Shown piece by piece: positions 8,577-15,639 of a stretch of DNA of 53,427 nt (position 1 is the first letter of the stretch; every line of letters starts with the position of its first letter). The stretch spans positions 1 through 53,427 of the forward strand of contig CAIYGI010000336.1 in NCBI GenBank assembly GCA_903925685.1, given 5' to 3'. The notes under the pieces were generated by a model. That model worked only from the letters and a program-made list of their open reading frames with translations, was not told where the DNA came from and searched no databases. This DNA is from an uncultured bacterium (GTDB lineage: Bacteria; Verrucomicrobiota; Kiritimatiellia; CAIKKV01; CAIYGI01). A program made the position numbers and the translations under genes.

Positions 8577-9422
8577 TTCCTCCGTCTTTCCATCCCGCTC
8601 GTGAAAATAGCGCAGGTCCAGCGTAACGTGTTTGAAACCGCAGCGGCGCAGGGCGGCGAGCAGGGTGTTGCGCGCGGGTTCCTGTGTTGCCAGGGCCCAG
8701 GATTCGCGGGGCAATTCCAGCCTGGCCAGGTCGCCATGATAACGGACGCGGCCATCGGCGATGCCGAGCGCATGCAGGGCCTGTTCGGCCTTTTCGACGG
8801 CGGCCAGCGCCGCTTCGGTAACGGGCACGCCGGTGGGGAAGCGCGAGGCCAGGCAGGGACTGGACGGTTTGTCGGCGGTCGGCAGATCCGCGGCGCGGGA
8901 GACGGCGCGAATCTCGGCCTTGGTGAAGCCGTGGTCGATCAGCGGACTGCGCACACCCGCCTCGGCGCCCGCGCGCCGGCCGGGACGGTTGTCCGAGAGA
9001 TCGTCGGCGTTATTGCCGTCGAGCAAGCAGCGATAACCCTCCAGCCTGGCAACCAGCGCCAGCGCGGCGAAGAGATGGCGCTTGCAATGATAGCAGCGAT
9101 CGGGGCCGTTGGCGGCATAGTCCGGATCGTTAAGTTCACCGATCGGCAGAACGCGATGCGGGATCTGGAGCCAGGCGGCCAACTCGGCCGCCGCGTTGAG
9201 TTCGGCGTGCGCCAGCGAAGGCGAGACGCCGGTGATGGCCAGGCTGTTGCCGCCCAGCGTTTGCGCCGCCGCATAGGCCAGGAAGGCGCTGTCCACGCCG
9301 CCGCTGTAGGCCACGACGACGCGCGCCATTTGACGAAGATCGTCGCAAAGCCGCGCCAGTTTTGCGCCCAGTTCGGCGGGGAGATCCAGCCCGCCGATGG
9401 GATTCGGCCCTTCAGACTTCAT
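8556..9422 (-). CDS. larE: LarE-type ATP-dependent sacrificial sulfur transferase
   Basis: A 288-residue PP-loop ATP pyrophosphatase with AYSGGVDSAFLAY near residue 38, CYHCKRHLF near 112 and PCLASRFPTG near 168, the pattern of LarE. In lactate racemase maturation LarE adenylates a nicotinate-derived cofactor and donates sulfur from its own cysteine; the exact substrate here cannot be read. larB and larC are not adjacent. The ATG at 9422 has GGAGGAGG upstream, lies inside the last codons of mnmA and overlaps it by 11 bases, so the two sulfur-transfer genes are translationally coupled. The last codons run into a repeat, so the C-terminus may differ from relatives. Confidence 0.85.
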   Translation of the reverse strand: MKSEGPNPIGGLDLPAELGAKLARLCDDLRQMARVVVAYSGGVDSAFLAYAAAQTLGGNSLAITGVSPSLAHAELNAAAELAAWLQIPHRVLPIGELNDPDYAANGPDRCYHCKRHLFAALALVARLEGYRCLLDGNNADDLSDNRPGRRAGAEAGVRSPLIDHGFTKAEIRAVSRAADLPTADKPSSPCLASRFPTGVPVTEAALAAVEKAEQALHALGIADGRVRYHGDLARLELPRESWALATQEPARNTLLAALRRCGFKHVTLDLRYFHERDGKTEEVQAVRL

Positions 9423-10503
9423 CGATCCAACCTCCTCCCAGCACCGTATCGCCGTCGTAGAATACCGCCGCCTGTCCGCAGGTCACGCCGAAAACCGGAG
9501 CGGCGAAGGCGATTTCCGCCGTGTCCGACTTGGCGCCGCTCAACGTCAATCGTGATTCGATCGGCGTTTGCCGGTAACGGCAGCAGACGCCGGCGGAGAT
9601 CGCGGGCGCGGCGGGCTGGCCGTTCACCCAGGTCACATCCGCGACATGGCAGCGCGCGCTCATGATTTCTTCACGGGGCCCGACCACGACGGCGCCCGTT
9701 TGCATGTCGCGTGTTTTGACATACAGCCGCCGGGAAGAGGCCACGCCCAGGCCGCTGCGCTGGCCGCGCGTAAAGCGCAGCGCGCCGTCGTGGCGTCCCA
9801 GTTCGCGCCCGGCCCCGTCCACAATCGGGCCCGGTTTCAGGTTTTCGCCGGGGAAAAGTTGCGCATAGTCGTCGCCTTCGAAAAAATCCTGGCTTTCGTG
9901 CTGCGCCGCCAAATCGGGGAAGCCGGCTTCGATGGCCAGGCGCCGCGTCTCGGCCTTCGTCGAATCTCCGAGCGGGAAAAGCAGTCCGGGCAGTTGCGCC
10001 TGGGTCAGCCAGTAGAGAAAATATGATTGGTCCTTGGCCGGGTCCACGCCGCGCCGCAGGCGGTAGTCGCCGCCGGCCTCCGGGCCCGCGATGCGCGCGT
10101 AGTGGCCCGTGGCGAAGCGGTCGAAGGCGATGCCCGCGCGGCGCGCCGCCTCGGGCAGCAGCCCGAACTTGAGTTCGCGGTTGCAGATCATGCAGGGATT
10201 GGGCGTGCGTCCGGCGCGATGGTCGCGGCGGAAGTACTCCAGCACGCGCGCCTCGAAGGCGTCGGCCAGGTCCAGCGTATGGTGGGGAATGCCGAGGCGC
10301 TCCGCGCAGCGTCGCGCGGTTTCGATTTCCTGGGCCTCGCCGGGTCCGTAGCAGGCCGAGCGCGCATGCCGCGGCGCCTCCAGCCGTCCGCTCCAGATGC
10401 GCATCGTGATCCCCACGACCTCGAAGCCCTGGCGCTTCAGCAGCAGCGCGGCCATGGCGGAATCCACACCCCCGCTCATGCCGACGGCGATTGTCAAACG
10501 CAT
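9412..10503 (-). CDS. mnmA: tRNA-specific 2-thiouridylase MnmA
   Basis: A 363-residue enzyme that thiolates U34 of tRNAs for Lys, Glu and Gln. It has the PP-loop GMSGGVDSAMA (residues 8-18), the first catalytic cysteine in NPCMICN (~104-110), ATGHYARI, KDQSYFLYWL, and a C-terminal barrel ending in YDGDTVLGGGWI. At the place of the usual second cysteine (xICFI in the E. coli enzyme) this protein has HESQDFFEGDDY, with phenylalanine instead. It also carries an extra ACYGPGE segment with a cysteine near residue 52. This points to a variant subfamily, possibly Fe-S dependent. It is coupled to larE. Function confident, mechanism less so. Confidence 0.9.
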   Translation of the reverse strand: MRLTIAVGMSGGVDSAMAALLLKRQGFEVVGITMRIWSGRLEAPRHARSACYGPGEAQEIETARRCAERLGIPHHTLDLADAFEARVLEYFRRDHRAGRTPNPCMICNRELKFGLLPEAARRAGIAFDRFATGHYARIAGPEAGGDYRLRRGVDPAKDQSYFLYWLTQAQLPGLLFPLGDSTKAETRRLAIEAGFPDLAAQHESQDFFEGDDYAQLFPGENLKPGPIVDGAGRELGRHDGALRFTRGQRSGLGVASSRRLYVKTRDMQTGAVVVGPREEIMSARCHVADVTWVNGQPAAPAISAGVCCRYRQTPIESRLTLSGAKSDTAEIAFAAPVFGVTCGQAAVFYDGDTVLGGGWIDEV

Positions 10504-10684
10504 TTGACCACCATCCGGCCTGTCGGCCTTGCATGCCTATTCCCGCTGAATTGTGGAGCAATCACAGAATCATGATACCTAAAGGATGAGTTAGATGCAA
10601 AACTCACGTTCTATAAGAAGCCAGAAAACATAACGCGCAATAATGCACGATTATGACGTATGTAAAATAAATAGCATTATTATG

Positions 10685-10712
10685 TTGACAAGCAGCATAC
10701 GTGCTATATAAT
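10685..10712 (+). promoter_or_regulatory. Near-perfect sigma-70 promoter for the RM operon
   Basis: TTGACA (10685-10690) and TATAAT (10707-10712) are separated by 16 bases. The spacer and upstream DNA contain inverted motifs (GACGTATG at ~10655 against CATACGTG at ~10697), which could be an operator. A ribosome-binding site (TAAGG) follows, five bases before the ATG at 10741. Confidence 0.75.
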
Positions 10713-10740
10713 AACCGCGAAAAGTAACAGTAAGGCAAAA

Positions 10741-11328
10741 ATGCACCGACTAATCACCATAGCGGAAATACGAATGGGGGCGACCCTGCGAGGTCGGGAC
10801 GCGACGCGTCCGACCCCGTTAGGAACCTGTTTTTTCGTGCGAATTGGCGATATTTCTCAGGATGGCGAGTTTTTGACCGATGAATTAGTCCGCATCGAGC
10901 CCAATGAGCTTGTGAATGACGAGTTGTTTCTTCGTTCAGGCGATGTTCTGTTTCCTAATCGTGGTGCCCGCACGACGGCGCTAGCATATCGTCTCGATCT
11001 GCCGCGTACCCTTGTGGGTGCGCAGTTCTTTATCTTGCGGCCAGATGCCGGGCTGGTGCTTCCTGAATACCTCGCCTGGTTTCTCAGGACGGAAGAGGCC
11101 GCGCGATATTTCGATGAGCGGCGCAAGGGCACGTATGTCAAAATTATCCAGCGGAACGATTTGGCTGAGATGGAGATGCCGTTACCACCGCTGAATGTGC
11201 AGCGGAAAATCGTGGAGGCAGCCGGTCTGGCTTTGCGGGAGCGCATTCTTGCCGAACGCCTGACCGCTCTCCAGTGGAAACTAATGAATGGACAACTTTT
11301 GAAGGCGACTAAGGACGCAAACAAATGA
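10741..11328 (+). CDS. Half-size type I restriction S subunit
   Basis: A 195-residue protein with a single target-recognition domain: an opening IAEIRMGATLRGR, then CFFVRIGDIS, then FFILRPDAGLVLPEYLAWFL, ending in one conserved coiled-coil (LNVQRKIVEAAGLALRERI). Full HsdS proteins have two such halves. A half S could dimerise or act as an alternative specificity factor. Its stop overlaps the hsdM start in an ATGA (11325-11328). A 24-base imperfect palindrome in codons 19-27 (10791-10815) falls where the recognition domain begins. It is the first gene behind the strong promoter. Recognition specificity cannot be predicted. Confidence 0.8.
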   Translation: MHRLITIAEIRMGATLRGRDATRPTPLGTCFFVRIGDISQDGEFLTDELVRIEPNELVNDELFLRSGDVLFPNRGARTTALAYRLDLPRTLVGAQFFILRPDAGLVLPEYLAWFLRTEEAARYFDERRKGTYVKIIQRNDLAEMEMPLPPLNVQRKIVEAAGLALRERILAERLTALQWKLMNGQLLKATKDANK

Positions 11329-12815
11329 AAACAATGGACCAAGCCCAAATTAACGATGTTGCCTGGCGCGCCTGCGATACCTTTCGCGGTGTCATGGACC
11401 CTGCAGACTACAAGAATTACATCCTCGTCATGGTGTTCCTGAAATACATCTCCGATGTTTGGAACGACCATCGTGAACGCTACTTCAAGGAATTCAAGGG
11501 GGACGCCATGCGCGTGCAGCGCCGTCTTTCACGCGAACGTTTCCAACTCCCGGAGGAGTGCGACTTCAAAAGCCTTTATGAACACCGTAACAAGGCGGAC
11601 ATCGGGGAACGGATTGACGTGGCGCTGGGGGAAATCGAAGAGGCCAACAAGGGAAAACTGGAAGGTGTCTTCCGCGAAGTCAGTTTCAATTCGGAAAACA
11701 AACTGGGCCAGACACGGGACCGCAATGCCCGCCTGAAACACCTGCTGGAGGATTTCAACGATCCGCGCCTTGACTTGCGTCCCTCCGTGGTGGGCGACGA
11801 GGATGTGATCGGCAATGTCTATGAATACTTGTTGGAGCGTTTCGCTTCCGATGCCGGAAAGAAGGCCGGTGAATTTTATACTCCCGGTCAGGTTTCAACT
11901 CTGCTGGCCCGACTGCTTGCGCCGAAAAAAGGCGACACTATTTGCGATCCCGCCTGCGGTTCCGGATCGCTGCTGATCAAGGTTGGCCGTCAGGCCGACG
12001 AGCGAAATTTCGCCCTTTTCGGCCAGGAAAGCAACGGCACCACGCATGCCCTTTGCCGGATGAACATGTTTTTGCACGGTATGGATAATTTTCGCATCGA
12101 GTGGGGCGATACCCTGCGCAATCCGCGCCTGGTCGAGCATGACCAGTTGATGAAGTTCGACATTGTGGTGGCCAATCCGCCGTTCTCTTTGGAGAAGTGG
12201 GGCATGGAAGAGGCCGAGGCCGACCCGTTCCACCGCTATCACCGCGGTCTGCCGCCCAAGTCCAAGGGCGATTACGCTTTTATCACTCACATGATCGAAA
12301 CCGCCCGCGAGGGTACAGGTCGGGTCGGCGTTGTTGTGCCTCATGGCGTCCTCTTCCGCGGCGGCGCGGAAGGCAAAATCCGGAGGAAGTTCATCGAGGA
12401 AAACCTGCTGGAAGCCGTCATCGGCTTGCCGGCCAATCTATTCTTCGGCACCGGCATCCCCGCCGCTATCCTGCTTTTCAATAAAGCCAAGAATCACGGC
12501 GATGTCTTATTCATCGATGCCTCCCGCGAGTATAAGGACGCCAAGAACCAAAACATTCTCACTGAGGAGCATCTCGGCAAAATCGTCAAAACTTACCGCA
12601 AGTTTGAGACCGTGGAAAAGTATGCCTACCGTGCCACGGCGCAGGAACTTGCCGACAACGATTTCAACCTCAACATCCCCCGCTACGTGGACACCTTCGA
12701 GGAAGAAGCGGAAATCGATCTTGGCGCCGTGAAAAAAGAAATCGCCGGACTGCAGAAGGAACTCATCGCCATGCGTGCAAAAATGGACGGGTATTTGAAG
12801 GAACTAGGCGTATGA
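11325..12815 (+). CDS. hsdM: Type I modification methyltransferase HsdM
   Basis: A 496-residue N6-adenine methyltransferase. It has the N-terminal helical domain (FLKYISDVW, residues ~38-46), EFYTPGQVSTLLA leading into the AdoMet motif DPACGSGSLLIK (~209-220), and the catalytic NPPFS (~285-289). It works with HsdS to methylate the host's target sites and is required for restriction by HsdR. Start and stop are both in ATGA overlaps with the neighbouring genes, so all are translated as a coupled set. Length is normal and no defect is visible. Confidence 0.95.
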   Translation: MKTMDQAQINDVAWRACDTFRGVMDPADYKNYILVMVFLKYISDVWNDHRERYFKEFKGDAMRVQRRLSRERFQLPEECDFKSLYEHRNKADIGERIDVALGEIEEANKGKLEGVFREVSFNSENKLGQTRDRNARLKHLLEDFNDPRLDLRPSVVGDEDVIGNVYEYLLERFASDAGKKAGEFYTPGQVSTLLARLLAPKKGDTICDPACGSGSLLIKVGRQADERNFALFGQESNGTTHALCRMNMFLHGMDNFRIEWGDTLRNPRLVEHDQLMKFDIVVANPPFSLEKWGMEEAEADPFHRYHRGLPPKSKGDYAFITHMIETAREGTGRVGVVVPHGVLFRGGAEGKIRRKFIEENLLEAVIGLPANLFFGTGIPAAILLFNKAKNHGDVLFIDASREYKDAKNQNILTEEHLGKIVKTYRKFETVEKYAYRATAQELADNDFNLNIPRYVDTFEEEAEIDLGAVKKEIAGLQKELIAMRAKMDGYLKELGV

Positions 12816-13717
12816 ATATGGCGAAAGACAAAAAGACCACGATCAGTGTACAAGGCACGGCCATTGCCATCGTTTCTCAGCACCAGGAGGACTATATCTG
12901 CCTGACCGACATCGCGCGCCACAGAAAAACTGACCGTTCCGATGACCTGATAAGAAACTGGCTTCGCAACCGCAATACCGTCGAATTTCTCGGCATCTGG
13001 GAGCAACTCCACAATTCCGGTTTTAATCCCGTCGAATTCGACGGGATTAGAATGCAAGCCGGTCTGAACAGTTTTGCGCTGACCCCCAAGCAATGGATTG
13101 AGAAGACCGGCGCCCGTGGAATTGTCTCCCGAACCGGACGTTACGGCGGTACCTACGCACACAAGGACATCGCTTTTGAATTCGCCTCCTGGGTATCGGT
13201 CGAGTTTAAACTCTACCTAATCAAGGAGTTCCAGCGGCTCAAGGAAGATGAAAACCGCCGCCTTTCACTGGTGTGGAATCTCAACCGCACGCTGGCCAAA
13301 CTGAACTACCGCATCCACACCGACGCCATCAAGGATCATCTGATCCCTGCCGCACTGACTCCGGCGCAGATTAGTTACACCTACGCCAACGAGGCCGACG
13401 TGCTGAATGTTGCGCTTTTCGGCCAGACAGCCGGGCAATGGCGTGCGGCCACACCCAACATGGACGGCAATATTCGAGACCATGCCGCCATCGAGCAGTT
13501 GTTGGTCTTGGCCAACATCGAAGGCATGAACGCCGAGTTTATCCGCATGGGACTGTCTCAACCTGATCGCCTGATTCGGTTGAATCAAATCGCCATCCGC
13601 CAACTTCAGTCGCTGACGTCCAGAGATGCCGCGAAAGTTTTGGATTCCAAACCGGAATCCATCGCCAAGCGGCTGGAAGAAAAGAGGCCACATGGGAAGA
13701 GGGGCGGTCGAGAATGA
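12812..13717 (+). CDS. KilA-N domain DNA-binding protein within the RM operon
   Basis: A 301-residue protein. The N-terminal ~130 residues fit the KilA-N fold found in phages and large DNA viruses: YICLTDIARHR (~31), LIRNWLRNRNTVEFLGIWE (~47-65) and TGRYGGTYAHKDIAFEFASW (~108-127). The remainder is helical, with a repeated-looking segment ending LTSRDAAKVLDSKPESIAKR. It sits between hsdM and hsdS with ATGA overlaps on both sides, so it is made along with the RM subunits. It could regulate the operon, bind the complex or be an accessory defence factor. The domain is confident, the role unknown. Confidence 0.8.
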   Translation: MNMAKDKKTTISVQGTAIAIVSQHQEDYICLTDIARHRKTDRSDDLIRNWLRNRNTVEFLGIWEQLHNSGFNPVEFDGIRMQAGLNSFALTPKQWIEKTGARGIVSRTGRYGGTYAHKDIAFEFASWVSVEFKLYLIKEFQRLKEDENRRLSLVWNLNRTLAKLNYRIHTDAIKDHLIPAALTPAQISYTYANEADVLNVALFGQTAGQWRAATPNMDGNIRDHAAIEQLLVLANIEGMNAEFIRMGLSQPDRLIRLNQIAIRQLQSLTSRDAAKVLDSKPESIAKRLEEKRPHGKRGGRE

Positions 13718-14997
13718 AGTTTCCACGACACTGGCATGTACGCGCCCTCGAGGATGTGGCGGAGATTCAGACCGGGCTTTCCAAGAGTGCTGCCCGCCAA
13801 GGTCAATTCATCCGCTTGCCCTACCTTAGGGTTGCAAACGTTCAGGACGGACACTTTGATTTATTCGAGGTCAAGGAAATTGACGTCCCGCAAGACCTTC
13901 TCGATAGATTCCGCGTGCGTGTCGGCGATGTGCTGCTCACGGAAGGAGGAGACTTCGACAAGTTGGGAAGGGGCGCTGTATGGCAAGGTCAAATCAAGGA
14001 TTGCGTTCACCAAAATCACATATTCGTCGTTCGTCCGCATCCTCACGTGCTGGAGGCGCGATTCTTTGCATTTCAGACGCAAGGTCCACGTGGGCGTGCC
14101 TATTTTCATGCGTGTTCCAAGCAATCAACAAACCTAGCGAGCGTCAACAGTACACAGTTACGACAGTTCCCAACGGCACTCCCGCCACTCTCCGAACAGC
14201 GCAAGATCGCTGACATCCTATCCTCATGGGACAAGGCTTTAGATAAACTTGACGCCCTGATCACCGCCAAAGAACGCCGCAAGAAGACTCTCATGCAGCG
14301 GCTACTTGTCGGCAAAAAGCGGATGAAAGGGTTTTCAGGAACGAGGCTTACTGCAAAACTCGGCGAGTTGTTCACCGCACGGGTCGAGCAAAACCGGCCC
14401 GAACTGAATCTGCTGTCAATCACCGCCGATCGCGGGATAGTGCGCCGAGACGACATGGCAAAACGGGATACATCATCAGTGGACAAATCCAAATACCTGC
14501 GCATTGCTCCCGGCGACATTGGTTACAATACGATGCGCATGTGGCAGGGGGTGTCGGCCTTGTCAACGCTCGAAGGGATTGTGAGCCCGGCTTATACGAT
14601 CTGCACTCCCAACAAGCGCATTGATGCCCGCTTTGCTGCACACTTCTTCAAACTTCGTCATACAATTCATCTTTTCCGTCGGCATTCGCAGGGGTTGGTG
14701 GACGATACGCTTAACCTCAAATTCCCGGTCTTTGCTGGCATAGAAGTAACCATTCCTGCCGACATCAAAGAACAACGCCGGATCGCTGCCGTGCTCGATA
14801 CCTGTGACAAAGAATTGAGGCTTCTGCGAGAACAACGCGCCGCACTCGTCCGGCAGAAGCGCGGACTGATGCAGCGGTTGTTGACGGGGAAGGTTAGGGT
14901 GACAGTGAAGGCTGACACGGACGGGCACGGCGCACCGATTGATTGCGCGGGCGTTGGCGTGACAGTCTGTGGGCGTCTGTGCCGGTCCGTGTTCTGA
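13714..14997 (+). CDS. hsdS: Type I restriction specificity subunit HsdS
   Basis: A 427-residue S subunit with two target-recognition domains. Each is followed by a conserved helix of the same type: SEQRKIADILSSWDKALDKL (~167-186) and KEQRRIAAVLDTCDKELRLL (~350-369), ending in MQRLL repeats. HsdS sets the bipartite DNA site for both methylation and cleavage. The last ~30 residues, after LLTGKVRV, are unusual and encoded by DNA rich in GACACGGACGGGCACGG, probably a repeat that replaced the normal stop. ATGA overlap with the KilA-N gene. With the half-size S subunit upstream the operon has two specificity genes. Confidence 0.9.
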   Translation: MKFPRHWHVRALEDVAEIQTGLSKSAARQGQFIRLPYLRVANVQDGHFDLFEVKEIDVPQDLLDRFRVRVGDVLLTEGGDFDKLGRGAVWQGQIKDCVHQNHIFVVRPHPHVLEARFFAFQTQGPRGRAYFHACSKQSTNLASVNSTQLRQFPTALPPLSEQRKIADILSSWDKALDKLDALITAKERRKKTLMQRLLVGKKRMKGFSGTRLTAKLGELFTARVEQNRPELNLLSITADRGIVRRDDMAKRDTSSVDKSKYLRIAPGDIGYNTMRMWQGVSALSTLEGIVSPAYTICTPNKRIDARFAAHFFKLRHTIHLFRRHSQGLVDDTLNLKFPVFAGIEVTIPADIKEQRRIAAVLDTCDKELRLLREQRAALVRQKRGLMQRLLTGKVRVTVKADTDGHGAPIDCAGVGVTVCGRLCRSVF

Positions 14998-15018
14998 AGA
15001 GGAAGAGAAGGAACCTGT

Positions 15019-15639
15019 ATGAGCGAAAACGAGCGCCTTTTGCCGAAGCACGGCGGGTACAAGAACCTGCTTTCGTATCAGTTGGCGGAGCTGATCTTCG
15101 ACGTCACGGTGTTGTTCTGCGGGAAGTACATCCCGGTTCGGGACCGTACGAATGACCAGATGGTGCAATCGGGCCGTTCCGGTTTTCAAAATATCGCGGA
15201 AGGCTCGGTGGATTCCGGTGTTTCCAAGAAGAGCGAGATCAAACTCACGGGGATCGCCATCGGTTGCATGGATGAACTGGCCAAGGACTACAAGAAATAT
15301 CTCCAAAAGAAGAAACTGGAGGAGTGGCCGCCTCAGCATCCGGCTTTGCTGGATTTGAAGAGACGGCAGGTGAAGTCGCTGGATGAGTTCCGCGAGTGGG
15401 TCAAGGATGTCTGGGAGCAATCGGGGAAAACTTTGCCGCCGGATCAGGTCGCGGCGAACGGTGCTTTGTCGTTGCTGAATCTTGCGCTCTACCTGACACG
15501 AAAACAGTTGTCCGCGCTTGAGAAGAAGTTTATCGAAGAAGGCGGCATCACCGAGCGGATGTATCGGCTCCGGAAAGAGGCGAGAGAAAGAGGCGAACGG
15601 AGAGCCGCGGGCACACGGACAGACAAGGACTTGCAATGA
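15019..15639 (+). CDS. Four-helix-bundle (S23-like) protein in the RM operon
   Basis: A 206-residue helical protein of the four-helix-bundle group related to 23S rRNA intervening-sequence proteins. Diagnostic text is LLSYQLAELIFDVTVLFC (~18), MVQSGRSGFQNIAEGS (~47-62) and SGVSKKSEIKLTGIA (~66). The C-terminal half has a longer charged helix region. Such proteins are often found inside RM loci; their function is not known. It starts 21 bases after hsdS and its stop overlaps the hsdR start in ATGA. Both flanks carry GACACACGGAC-like repeats, which hints that the gene entered the operon as a repeat-associated unit. Confidence 0.8.
   Translation: MSENERLLPKHGGYKNLLSYQLAELIFDVTVLFCGKYIPVRDRTNDQMVQSGRSGFQNIAEGSVDSGVSKKSEIKLTGIAIGCMDELAKDYKKYLQKKKLEEWPPQHPALLDLKRRQVKSLDEFREWVKDVWEQSGKTLPPDQVAANGALSLLNLALYLTRKQLSALEKKFIEEGGITERMYRLRKEARERGERRAAGTRTDKDLQ

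Noticed and set aside
10791-10815. Palindrome in the half-size HsdS as a mobile insertion
   Set aside because: It is an imperfect palindrome with a bulge, but the protein here has about normal family spacing, so an insertion is not needed to explain it.
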